Shown here one piece after another: positions 47,940-59,339 of a stretch of DNA of 64,000 bases. Location of the stretch: positions 155,473-219,472 of the forward strand of contig MNCI01026285.1 in NCBI GenBank assembly GCA_015680685.1. Reading direction: 5' to 3'. The notes under the pieces were generated by a model, which saw nothing but the letters and a program-made list of their open reading frames with translations, had not been told where the DNA came from and searched no databases. Positions within the stretch are counted from its first letter, which is position 1, and each line of letters starts with the position of its first letter. The position numbers and the translations under genes were made by a program. This DNA is from Gnetum montanum. Taxonomy: Eukaryota; Streptophyta; Gnetopsida; Gnetales; Gnetaceae.

Positions 47940-48159
47940 AAGAAGAAGGAAAGTCTTGGTTGAAAGAATCTTGCAGCAACTTGTTGGCTGCTTGAATCTG
48001 CAAATTTGCTGCCCACTTAGTTATTAAGGTAAACAGGCAATAGTCTTCAAAAGTTGGTAATATTTTAACGTGACAATATATTTGGTTAATAGATATACGC
48101 ATTAGTTTTTTAAAGGTGAAAATCACATAACGATAAAATACATTAGTGGCCAAAATTTA

Positions 48160-49029
48160 AGCCAAGTGTAATGATGGGCACTTTACAAAAATATTGAAAT
48201 ATTATATAAATGTAATATTTTTAATTTATTAAATTAAATAATTCATTTGAATGATCTCAATCTACTCAAGTAAAGCATTCCATACTGGCCTCATGTATTA
48301 CATGGATGATGTGGTCAACATCAAGTCCCTAAACATGAGTTGCATGTAAGTGCAATAGTGATATGAAGACAAATATAAGCTATTGTCACATCCCCATTCT
48401 CAAATGGTGCCATTGCATAACAAAGATAGTGTCTCTTCATAACTAATGATGTGATTATTGTAACAAGACCCGAAAGGGGCAAGCTGTAATTAAGACCCAA
48501 AAGGGCACATTGTAATAACATACATGTCTCTTGAGGTGAGCTTTGGGGATTTGACCTAAGGTATTTATACCTTGGCATTGGAGGTTGTATTAGCATGGAG
48601 TTGCAGGGCTGGTAAAGGCAAGATATAAGTAATGGGTGAAGTGGAATAGGAAGAGGATTGGCCATCCTTCTGATCGATTGTAGACCTAACTATGGTGGCA
48701 ATGATCGATAGCCTTTAAGGGATAGATGCCAAAGGAAGATAACCTCGAGGAACTCTCAGAGCATGACTTAGATATATTATTCCACATCAATAAAACATTC
48801 TTTTTTTTCCTTCTGCATTTTCTTTATGCAAAATATTGAATGTTACACATATTTGATGTTGCCATTATCATCTTACGCCTAATGTCTAATATAATGTATA
48901 TTTGATGTTTGCCATGATCTGAAGGAACGAGGTATCACGTCTATAATGATTGTTGGATCCTAAAAAATATTGATAATGAACAATGAAAATTCAGAGTATA
49001 TTACAAGCTTGACACTAAGTAGTCATCAT

Positions 49030-49062
<33 letters not shown>

Positions 49063-49145
49063 TATAAAGCTTTCTGATTTTAGAATCATTTACTCATGTA
49101 TGCAACCTTATAATTGATAATTTGAAGAAAAAAATAATTGAAGCA
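48160..49145. other. Intergenic, with a short internal duplication
   Basis: No gene is supported. Near 48458-48520 the phrase TGTAAT-AAGACCCRAAAGGG occurs twice in tandem. A (TACA)n/(TA)n microsatellite lies at 49031-49067. Confidence 0.4.
49031..49067. repeat. (TACA)n-(TA)n microsatellite
   Basis: About six TACA units run into a TA run. Confidence 0.85.
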
Positions 49146-49196
49146 AATATTTGTTAGTAAGAAGGACGGTCCTAATTCTAATAAAATTTACATTAC
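49146..49196 (+). repeat. 51-bp inverted repeat, left copy
   Basis: It is the reverse complement of 50779-50829 with one mismatch. The pair encloses 1.58 kb that holds an LTR, a primer site and the start of gag. The right copy is exactly the joint between two oppositely oriented gag pieces. Confidence 0.85.
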
Positions 49197-49308
49197 TTTT
49201 CAATATCCATACTTAAACTTAAAATAGCAAAAAGATTTGAGATAGAGAGCTCTAGCTTAGTTCGGATATTTAAATCAAAGGAAGAAAGTGGTAGCACTTG
49301 TGGAAAAT

Positions 49309-50210
49309 GTATGAGTCACGTTTTCTGGGTTACATTGACGAGGCCTCGTCGATGCAACCCATTGATGTGGTTGTGTCGACATGCAATTTGATGTGTTGAC
49401 ATGGCCTCGTCAACACAGTGTCTATTTTTGCTTATAAATATGTGCTCACCTATCGTGTTTATGACATCTTTTGTCATAGTTGTAGTAGAGCTCTTATACT
49501 TTTGTTGCTTGAAAGTTGGAATATTTTTCTAAGTGCCCATAGTAGGAGTCAGAGAGTGTATGGATCTTTATTCGAGTGATGTTGTACTTGAGCATGGTAG
49601 TGTGTGCGGCTATAAAGATGAGCTTTCTGATAAACGTTGTAGCATTTTGAAATAAATTAATTGTTTATTTATGTATTTAATGTTTTATGCAATTTCCTTT
49701 AATGATTTAAGTAATTAAGTAATCAATTAAGCTAAATTAAATAGTGATTAATCAAGCACATAAGTACGACCACTTCGAGCATACGCTTAGCACTTGGTTA
49801 TCCTAGTAACACTTAATGTTTGATAACCCAGTAGCGTTAAATGTGTTTAAGATGTGTACGGTAAGTGGGAATGGATGCTTATGTTAGGATTAGTTGGGTG
49901 TAGCTAGTTAGATTAAATTAGCAATATAATTATTTTATTCCTTTTTATTTTATTTTATTCATTATTCTTTATCCTTAGGCAACTTAAAACATCAAATATA
50001 AAAAGGATAAAAATCATATGCCTTAGTTGCACTTAACCATACCTTTGCATTTCACAAGTGTAATTGGGAAGACAATAATTATGGAAGCTAGTTTTACTTC
50101 CTAGAGACCAGTGTACTTAAAAGGATATAAGTCTATAGAATTCGACTAGATTACATGTGAATGCTTAGTGATTCATATGGTTGGGCGTAGGATCTACTTG
50201 TTGCTCATCA
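49309..50210 (+). repeat. 5' LTR, diverged TGATGAG-family member, plus strand
   Basis: It starts TGTATGAGTCACG and ends GCTCATCA, aligns by eye in its last 350 bp with the other family LTRs (reverse strand), and is followed immediately by a primer site. TATAAATA occurs near 49433. Upstream, at 49335-49425, a set of short dyads (GACGAGGCCTCGTC, TGTCGACA, TTGATGTG) occupies the place of the GATATC array in its relatives. No partner LTR was found in the window. Confidence 0.75.
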
Positions 50211-50229
50211 TTGGTGTCATTGTTCAGGA
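50211..50229 (+). other. Primer-binding site of the plus-strand element
   Basis: TTGGTGTCATTGTTCAGGA follows the LTR end directly and corresponds to the tRNA-Asp-type site of Athila-like elements with C-to-T and G-to-A changes. Confidence 0.6.
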
Positions 50230-50394
50230 CTTGTAGTTTGATACCTGCGCTATCTAGGACTTAGTGAATATTATTAAAGATCATTGGAATGAATCCTAAG
50301 GTCGCAATCATTTAAAAAAATAATTATAATTATAATTTAAGCACATTGAATTTTTTTCTAATCCAAAATGTCTTCTTCTCATAGGCATGATGAT

Positions 50395-50778
50395 TCAAAA
50401 CTGCCAATGCCCTAAGAATTCAAAGTGGTATACACTCATCCAGATGAGTCTGTACCTAATTTTATCTTCATCTTGCATTAGAATGAGTAGTTGTAATGGA
50501 GAGATATAAAGGATGATGTTGTGTTGCCTCCCAACCAATTTGTTCCTAGGATGCTACTCCAAACTCTTAAGAGGTTGGGCATCTAGGACCTCCACGATGA
50601 ATACATTATGCAAGACCATGACTATCAAGACTACCATCCTACAGAAATACAACATAAACAAGATCATCACTAAGAGAAGTTCCATGAAGCTACAAAGGGG
50701 AGATGGCTCACCAACCCCTTATTCCTATTAAACCAAGATGACAATGAGAATACTCCATTTGGGAGTTCTCAACATGAA
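50395..50778 (+). pseudogene. gag N-terminal piece, plus strand, truncated
   Basis: It reads KVVYTHPDESVPNFIFIL, YIMQDHDYQDYHPTEIQHKQ and WLTNPLFLLNQDDNENTPFG in order with stops between. The start is homologous to the gag start of the full element (near 42770). The frame ends abruptly at the 51-bp inverted repeat (50779). Confidence 0.65.
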
Positions 50779-50829
50779 GTAATGTAAATTTTATTAGAAT
50801 TAGGACTGTCCTTCTTACTAACAAATATT
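50779..50829 (-). repeat. 51-bp inverted repeat, right copy
   Basis: Partner of 49146-49196. To its left gag reads on the plus strand, to its right on the minus strand. Confidence 0.85.
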
Positions 50830-50879
50830 AGAATCTTTCACATGCTTGGTTTGAATTTTTACTACATCTACAATATCTA

Positions 50880-51560
50880 GCATGCTCTAAGTTTCTAGCA
50901 AAGGCTCATCATCATCATTATTTTGATGATGCTTATGATGTTCTTTGCTACCCCTTTGTTCATGATGGGCGTAACAATCATTATTATCCCATTGTTCACC
51001 TTCATCAAAGTTGTCCTTTCTGCAATGTTTGTTAGAACCGGAGGAGGAAGAAGAAGTAGATGAAAAAGATGAAGAGGAAGGAGAACTACCACCATCATGA
51101 TGTCTACCACCTCCTCTACATCTATCATGACTATGTTCATTAGCTTTATTATCATCTTGATGCTTGCCTGAGCCCCTACTTTGACTCCCACTTTTACTTG
51201 AACCTGGATTATTGATGTTGAACTATAGATTCAAGTTTAAGCCTCCATCATCAATGTCAAGGGGTGGAGAATATTTATGTTGAGAACCCCTAAAAGGAAG
51301 ATCCTCATCATCATTTTGGTTAATCATGAATAAGGGATTGGTAAGCCATTTCTCCTTCAAAACCTCATGGTGCTTCTCCTAATGTCAATCTCTCCTATGT
51401 TGTGTTTAAGTGGGATGGTAGTCTTAGTAGTTATGATTATGCACAACATACTCTTCTTGAAGATCCTAGATGCCTAACCTCTATAACAATTGAAAACATT
51501 GATGGTTGGGATATCAAGATCCACAAGCACATAGCCTAACCTTGAATCTATGTGAGGGCT
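50880..51560 (-). pseudogene. gag N-terminal piece, minus strand
   Basis: Read leftward it gives EKWLTNPLFMINQNDDEDLP (about 51360-51300), then a His/Ser/Asp-rich part (SPSSSSFSSTSSSSGSN near 51080-51030). The first overlaps in homology with the plus-strand piece at 50680-50770, and the second with the Ser-rich part of the full element near 42200. So two gag starts face each other tail to tail. Stops are fewer than in the neighbouring pieces but present. Confidence 0.65.
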
Positions 51561-51599
51561 TGCTGGAGGTAGAGATAGGGTGCCTTGAATAGTCTTGTT

Positions 51600-53836
51600 G
51601 AGCGAATAAGGACTTACTGAATGCAACTGGGGTGTAGCATGGTTATTTGCAATACTAATGTGAAATGGTGTAAGTGTTCAAATGGTGTCAACAGTGTTAA
51701 TAGTGTCAAGCATAGTCAAATTTTTTGATGAAAACAAGGGTGTCAACATGTGGGGACCACTGTTCAATTGTAGTTGTAGGGATGAATATGCAATGAAATA
51801 GTGATAAATGTAAATGAAATGCTAAAAATGCAAAGAGAGAGAGAAGTAGAACACCATCCCAAATGGGATTGAGGATAGTTAACACCAAAAGGGGTTAGAA
51901 GGTACATGGTGTATAAAAGGCATAGTGGATAATGTAGCCACAGTGTTAGGGGTGTCTAGCCATGAAGATTAGCATTCCATTGAGGTGCTTGTGCTTGTTA
52001 GGTTGGCTACCATGGTGTACCATCTGCTACATTGCTTTGCTGAATTGTGGTGGGCTATGATGGTCTACAACTTCATTGATATGCCTTGGTTCTCTCTTGA
52101 GCACTCATTATATTTGCCAAGTCTTTGATTTTCTAATTCTCAAATTTTCCAACCCTAAAAACATTAAGGATGGGGGTATTTATAGGGTTAGGTTTAGCAT
52201 AAAATGTAGGATGGCTGCCATGTGGCAGGGGGGATGGTTGGGACTACATTATCACCCAACTACACTTTCTACTAGATTGATGGTGTTATACTTTATTGTG
52301 CTATGCCAAACTCTATGAGACTGTGAGACTATGAATACATTGCCAACTACATGTGCTTATTTCAAGAGGATCATAAGGTACCTGAAAAAATGAAAATTTG
52401 ATGACTATGCTATGGGACTACACTCTCCACTCTCTCACGTGGGGTTAAGCATAGTTACAATTTTGGGGACAAAAGAAGATACAAAAGATGCATTTTGCTA
52501 ACTATGCTTGTCATAGGTGAGTTGGAGTTGAGTTGAATGCTAGTGCTATGTTGTGGAGGGTGCTAAAGGCTATTCTAGCTAACTACACTTACTCATGCTT
52601 TGGACTGGGGAAGAGCATAGTCCCACACATAAAAATATTTGTAAAAAATGGCTATGTGCTGACTACACTCTCCACAAGAGGCTGACTATGCTCCTGACTA
52701 GGGATGAGCATAGTCTTAGCACTTGTCAAAACTTGTAGAAACTGGCTTTTGGTTGACTATGCTTGACTATGCTTTGGGCTAGGGTAGAGTGTAGTCTCAA
52801 CACTTAGAAAAAAATCTACAAAAACTAGGCCTTCATGTTGACTGCACTCTCAATGAGAAATTGATTACATTTTGGAGTAGTGGAGAGCATAGTCCTACAT
52901 CGTAGAAATTTTTTTTTGTAAAAATTGACCTTTGTGTTGACTATGCTCTCCATTGAAGGTTGATTATGCTCCTAATTGGGGGAGTGCGTAGTCTCAACAC
53001 TTAGCCAAATTTGTAGTTGAAAGGCTATAGTCTAGATTTGATGGTGTTTCATTGGCCACTCTTTGTTGAAATTTGGGGGAGTGGCCCAAGAGACCTCGAC
53101 AAAGAACAACAAAACATCACAGCAAGCCTAGCACAAACATCACTCTTGCATGCATGGTCATATGTCACTATACCATGCTCAAGAGTGTCATGGATAGTGG
53201 TATGCTAAAGGACAAGTAAGAAAGGTGTGGATGATGTGTTAGGGATAGAAAGGTGTGGATGATGTGTTAGGGATAGAAATGGGAAGATAAGGTGTAAACA
53301 GGTTATTATGATGCCATGGTTGATGGTGACTAGGGCATCGAAGTGGCTTGCCCTTAAATGTTGGCCTCTCGTTAGAGTGCTCATGAGAGAGCCAGTGTGG
53401 GTTCAGGGCTAGATCGATTGCAAAATTATAGCACTACTAGGCTACTTGGGAACTTGTTCTATCCCTTTTACTTTTTTTTTTGCTATGGGATGAGCCTACT
53501 TTCATCTCTACACATTACTAAATGCTTGATGTAAGGTGCTTTTCAGCGAGTGAGTTGTGTCTCATTGGATGAGCTTTGCTTTGGTGTTTGCAAAATCATG
53601 TCATGTTTGATCGACAGGTGTTTCCTTCCTTGGATGACTTGTGTTACATTTTGTTGGGCTTAGACCAACTAATAGGGGTTTCCCATGTAACAGCTTATGT
53701 TACATCCACCTTGGATTCTGTGGTTTGACATGAAGAGGATGCCATGTGGTTACAGTGCATGAATGTCAAAGGGCTTGCAATATTTACTATGCAAGGCATG
53801 AGAGGGTATTGGGATGTAGGGGTAGATGTGCATAGG
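51600..53836 (-). repeat. LTR-like block with minus-strand TATA box and dyad array
   Basis: On the minus strand TATAAATA (52177-52184) is preceded by a long upstream region (52200-53830) filled with GACTATGCTCTCC and its complement GGAGAGCATAGTC. In 52600-53020 these form imperfect tandem units of about 120 bp with the phrase CAACACTTAG-AAAATTTGTA between them. That is the layout of a large U3. Termini were not found; a related block with the same motif lies at 59340-60720. It could be the 5' LTR of the minus-strand gag piece at 50880-51560 or the 3' LTR of the pol remnant at 55600-59060. Confidence 0.45.
53221..53276. repeat. 28-bp perfect tandem duplication
   Basis: AAAGGTGTGGATGATGTG plus ten more bases occurs twice in direct succession without a mismatch, so it is young or an assembly slip. 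Confidence 0.85.
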
Positions 53837-54617
53837 TGATGAGTGGCGAGGTACCCCTACACTCAACCATACGAAATGAGCATAGCACGCATGATCTGGT
53901 CAAACTCCATAGACTAAATGCCTACANCATCCGTTCCCACTTACCGTACACACCCTGAACTATGCAACTGTGGCTACCAAATGCTAATCATTACTGGGAT
54001 CACCACACGTAACGCACGTGCTCGAAGTGGTCATACTGAGGCACTTAACTAGCCTAAACGTGATGAGTAGCCAATTCCTTGACTAGCTGTACAAATCCGT
54101 AGATGCTCGTAATCAAGTTGTACTCATCCCGCATTCTAGGAGTGGAGGGTGAGAGAGACTAATCGCAATGAGTAGCCGGTTCCTTGATTAGCCGTACACA
54201 TTCGTCAATGCTCGTAATCAAGTCGTACTCATGCCACGCTAATGCAGGTAATAAATAAAAGGTAGGAAATAACATGTAATAAATAACAAATAATAAATCC
54301 TATTCCATGCATTGCAAGGTTTATCCACAAAGCTTGTCTTTATTGCTATACACAACTTGCATTCAGGTACAAAGATGTTCGAATAAAGATCCGTTCACTT
54401 GGGGACTCCTACTGCAGGCACATGGAAAATATTCTATCTCTGGAGTGATCAAACTACTAGAGTTTCCCTACTTTAAGCCTAAGATGGGAAATAAGGGGAG
54501 TGCCATCTCTCATTTATAGATTTGGCGACAGACAGCGACATCGCGTACGCGACATCGCAAGGGACGACGTGATATCCCATATGTGATATCACGGCTTGTG
54601 CATATCGCGTCTCATCA
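53837..54617 (-). mobile_element. Solo LTR of the TGATGAG family with an internal N join
   Basis: It starts TGATGAGTGG (53837) and ends CTCATCA (54617), flanked by ATAGG (53832-53836) and ATAGA (54618-54622), a 4-of-5 target duplication. An N at 53927 replaces about 195 bp present in the copy at 761-1690. The minus-strand TATA box and two GATATC/GACATC dyad units (about 54530-54590) are kept. It sits inside the LTR-like block to its left, so it is a later insertion. Confidence 0.8.
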
Positions 54618-55019
54618 ATAGACTATAATGGGATGTGGGGCATGTGCACTCTTGAGAGGCTTAGCTAGTCCAAGCATGCACATTAGAATGATGTGGCAAC
54701 TTGTTGTTGCAATGAGATGCATCTTTTCATGACCACCTGGGGCTTTGTCTTGTAAACACAAATCTAAGAAGATAAGAAAACTATAAGTGCTCCAAAGGCT
54801 ATGCCCATTATAGGTGCTCTAAAAAGCCAGTAAAAGTGTTGGGGGAAAAGATGCTATAAGTGCTCCAAAGGCTATGCGCATTGTAGGTACTCCATTCTAG
54901 GACTGCAACATGCTTGTCCATGTGGTGTAGAAAGGGGACAAGGGTGATGTTCACTTGCTCACTTGTGAAAGGATGGAAAGAATTATTAGTGGTTGACTGT
55001 GAACCTAGTTTAAGGTCTT

Positions 55020-55565
55020 GGTAAACCATGGCTTTAATAGTTTAAGGTCCTAACAGACCATGCTATACTAGTTTATAGACCTAGAAGATTGTTATATGCT
55101 AGTTTAATGTCGTAGCGGATGAGCTAAGCCATTTTAACATCATAGCAAATGAGTTGAGCTAGTTTAATGTCATAGCAGATGAGCTATGCTAGTGTAATGT
55201 CATAGTGGATGTGCTATGCCAATTTAGCATCATAGAAAATAAATGCTATGTCAATTTAAAATTATAGTGGATGAATTGTATGTGTGTGCTAGTTTAACAT
55301 CATAGCAGAAATGATATGCTAGTTTAAAATCATAGTAGATAAGTTGTACCAATTTAGTATCATAGTATATGAGTTGTGCTAGTTTAATGTCATAGGAAAT
55401 GTGTTATGCTAGTTTAGTGTCATAGCCAATGAATTCTATGCCGGTTTAACATCATAGTAGATGAATTTTGTGTGTGTGCTAGTTTAACATCATAGTAGAC
55501 ATGCTATGCTAGTTTAACATCATAGCAGATGAGCTATGTCAGTTTAGTGTCATAGCAGACAAGTG
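55020..55565. repeat. ~31-bp minisatellite in the 3' region of a Tat/Ogre-like element
   Basis: About 17 imperfect units of the type GCTAGTTTAACATCATAGC followed by AGATGAGCTAT run in tandem, some lengthened by an extra GTGTGT or ATGCTATG piece. It lies just downstream (element sense) of integrase. Tandem repeats in this position are known for Tat/Ogre lineage elements. Confidence 0.8.
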
Positions 55566-55599
55566 CTTACCTTGCTTCATTAATGTACGATGCTACATG

Positions 55600-58500
55600 T
55601 TAGATATAATATGGCTTCAAGTATGAATGATTCACTAGATTGGCAAACTCATTTCCATCTTAATCTGCAAGCTTGAATGCTCCATTGTCATAGGCCTTAG
55701 TGACTAGGAAATGCCCTTCCTAGTTAGCTAAGAATTCATCTATAGGTTTGTGAATGACCTTGAGGACTAGGTCCCCTTTCTTGATCAAATGCTAATGCTG
55801 GTTATGATGATGCTTTTGCTATTGATTTTCTTAGTACCATTCAATGCAATCAAGCATGTGCATATGCTCCTCCCTTATTAAGTCAATGTCTATGATTCTC
55901 AACTCATTATTTTGACTTTCATCAATAAAGCTCGAGATGATTACCAGGAGCAATGGAACCTAAAATTATAGTGGCAAAATTTCTTTAGACTCATATATGA
56001 GGTTGTAAGGCATCATACCTATTACTATTTGGTATGTTGTGTGGTAGGCCCAAAGTGTGTAGACTAGTTGCTCATACCATCATCGTTTGCTTTTGCTTAG
56101 CATTTTCTTGAGAAGGTTGATAATGACCTTGTTAGTGGCCTCTACTTGGCCATTTTCCTTAGGGTAGTATGATGATGAGAAGGAATGTTTGATGCCAAAG
56201 CACTCATAAAAGGATTCCATTTTGACACTACTAAAATGTAGCCCACTGTCCATTACTATGGTCATGGGTAAACCAAAATGGGTTACTATGTTGTCCAACA
56301 CAAATTTGCAGACCTACTGCAATGTCATCTTCGTAAAGGGAACAGCTTCAACCCACTTGGTGAAATAATTAGTTGCAGTTATTATGAAGCTATGCCTTAC
56401 AGAGGACTTAGGCATTATGGGTTTGATGATGTCCAGGCCCCAATGTTGGAATGGTCATGTGACTTGCATTGTATGCAATTTAGTTGGTGGCACATGCATT
56501 AAGTTGCCATGTCATTGACAAATGTCACACATTTTAATCTTGAAGATGCAATTGCTTTTCATGTGAGGCCAATAGTAGCCTAACCATCTAATTTTTTTGC
56601 CATTGCCCTAGGTGTTATGTGGCCTCTACATAGTCCCTCATGGACTTGGTTAACAATTTTCTATGCTTCACTATTGCTTATGGAGGTTAGCAATATGCCA
56701 TCATGGGATTTGTGACATAACGTGTTATCACCTATAATGATGTACTATCACAAACATTTACGTACTACATCGTTTGAGTAGGGGTTGCAGAGGCTCATCT
56801 TGTAGAAGGTACACCTTGATATTGTTGTACCACTACTTTACATGGGTGGTGCTAACTGTGGCTATGGACGTGTCTTCGATGGTTTGCATGATAGGTCTAG
56901 TGCAATCTACCACCAAGGTGGAAAATGTGTTGAACATGCTAAGCATGATGCTAAGGGCTAATGTTGAAAAAGTGTGAGCAATGGAATTTTCATTTTGGGG
57001 AATATGTTGAACATCAAAAGTTGCAAAGTGTTGAAGTAGGTGCTTTTCCAGGTCATAGTAGGATGGTAAATGTTGGGCTTTATAGGTGTAAACCTTCATT
57101 ACCTGGTTGACCACTAATTATGAGTCAACTCAGATTACTATGTGTTGAATCCCTAGGTTTTGTGTTGCAAGGATGCCTTGAAGGAGACCTTTTTACTCTA
57201 CCACGTTGTTAGTGCAAGGAATGCAAAATGATATGTGAAGTGTTGGATCTCCCTAGAGGAAAATGTGATAATGGTAGCGGTGCTACCTCCTTGAGAGGTT
57301 GAGGCTCCATAAAAATGTAGAAGTACCTCATAGTTGTTAGGAAATTGGCTAATGCTACTAACATGCTCGTCCAGGAATTCTAGATCTATAGTTTCTTGAT
57401 GATTTACAGGTGAAGCCATGGGTTGTGTGACTATAGCTTGATCTTTATTAAGGCTTGTGCAATGTAATGTAGGTCAAACTTCACTATTATTACTTTCCAC
57501 CATGCAATGTGACTACTTCCATAGATATTTGTCATTATGGCTTGGAGTACATTGTTTTTGCAAATGACATTAACTTGACTACAAAAGAGGTAATGCCTCC
57601 ACTTATTTAGTAAGAAGACTAGGACAAGCTAGTGCTTTTCCACATCATTGTATTTCACCTCATATGCTACTAATGCATGGCTCAGGTAGTAAACCAAGAC
57701 CTCTGCACCATCATCTCATTTTTGGTAAAACAAAGAAGTGATGAATGTGTCAAAAGTGGCAAGGTAGATGTAGAAAGGTTTATCTCCTTATGGAGGATGA
57801 ATTGTAGGAAATTGTGCCAGTTCTTGCTTAAGGTTATTAAATGCTTGTTGGCACTGAGTAGTCCACTCAAAGTGGGCTCCCTTCTTGAGTAGATATTTCA
57901 TTGGTTGTAACTTGTTGATTAATTAGGTGATAAACCTCTGTATAAATTATAACCTACCTTGCAATACTTGTAGCTCCTTAATATTGGCTACTGGTGCCAA
58001 GTTGGTTGTGGCCTTACATGTATTCTTGCTTTAGATTCTATAAAGCTAAGCATTTGACACATTTAGATGTAAAAAACATACTTCTTGAGATTTAACCTAA
58101 GCTTGTGTTTTAGGTACTATTTAAGCATTGATTCTAAGTCATTTTCATGGTTGTGGGCCACGTTGGACTTAAAAATAATGTCACCAACATACTGGTTGAG
58201 CAAACTTAGCATGTAGTCATTAAAAATATATGTCATTGCATGTTGATATGTTGCTCCTATGTTCTTGAGTCCAAAATGCATCATGATATAGCAAAACATA
58301 GCCTAGGGGATCATGATGATTGTGTTGAGTTGTTGCTTAGGGTTGATTGTAATCTACTTATAGCCTGAGAACCCATCCATGAAGGACAACAAGGTAGGTC
58401 TAGCAATGGTATTGATCAATTGATCAATGCTAGGCAATGGAAAGTCATCTTTTATGGTTGCCTCATTTAGGTCTTGGAAGACTATGTAAATGCATATACT

Positions 58501-59060
58501 TTCATTTTTCATAAGCACAACTACGATGTGGAGATCCAATTTGCATAGTCAATAGCTTAGATAAAACCAACTTTGTAATGCTTGGTGATCTCATCATGGA
58601 CTACCAATGCCACCTTAGGCCTAACCTTGTGTGCTTTCTGCTTCACTAGTTTAATGCAGTGATTAAGGATGATATTGTGCTAGACTAGCTAGGGGTCTAG
58701 GCCCATCATGTCCTTGTATGATCATACAAAGGCTTTGATGTTATTGTTAAGCACTCTAGCGATGTCATGAGCACACTAGCGTTCTAGTGGGAAGCTTAGT
58801 TTTAGTGTTCTTACCTTACCGTTAGGTGTAGCCATAGGGATCTCAACAAGGAGATCCTCTATGACATCCCCTACCTCTAGATCAAGAGCCTTAACTAGAT
58901 GGTTGGGCCAATCTAGTGGTGTTTCTATGGATGCTATGTATTCATTGTAGGTTATAGGCTCAAAGTCTAGACAATGAAGGTTGATGCATCACTTAATATT
59001 TCCATGAGGCCCTATGAGAACCAAAGGTGAGAAGATCTGCTTATGCATAGCCATGTCATA
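55600..59060 (-). pseudogene. Tat/Ogre-like gypsy pol: RT, RNase H, integrase (broken)
   Basis: Leftward: RT (IVFQDLNEATIKDDFPLPSI, LLSFMDGFSGYKQI, about 58500-58360; MHFGLKNIGATYQHAM; then QYVGDIIFKS at about 58195-58165 where the family has YVDD, so a catalytic Asp is Gly); an RNase H part (about 57420-56830, with LVVDCTRP and HIPQNENSIAHTFS); integrase (about 56580-55600) with all three acidic residues in place (WGLDII, IVMDSG, NGQVEATNK) and a C-terminal end (FKLADQDGN, NHSYLKPYY). Stops and frame changes are common. Gag and most of the protease are missing on the right, where an LTR-like block begins. Confidence 0.8.
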
Positions 59061-59339
59061 TTCCTACAAAAAAAAACTAGCAAAATGTCAATTGGAACCT
59101 ATTTTAACAAGGTTAATATGCACAAAATAAAAAAAGAAATCGAATGAAACTTTCCTAAGTATGCATGCAAGATGCTATGGAAGGTAAACATGTTTGTGCT
59201 TATTTTAGGCCTCAGAAAGCTGTATGCATGCTAGTTTTAGGTCTTAGTGGACTGTGGATGCATCAAACATGCCATTCTAGGGAGGGCTAGCCATGTATAG
59301 GAGTAGAATTAACTTGTGAATTTGTCAAGTAGTGAAGAA

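Noticed and set aside
48321..48665. 114-codon minus-strand frame
   Set aside because: No domain, and it crosses a short tandem duplication in intergenic repeat-like sequence.
55020..55565. CRISPR-like array
   Set aside because: Units follow each other without spacers and drift continuously; it is a minisatellite in a plant retroelement.
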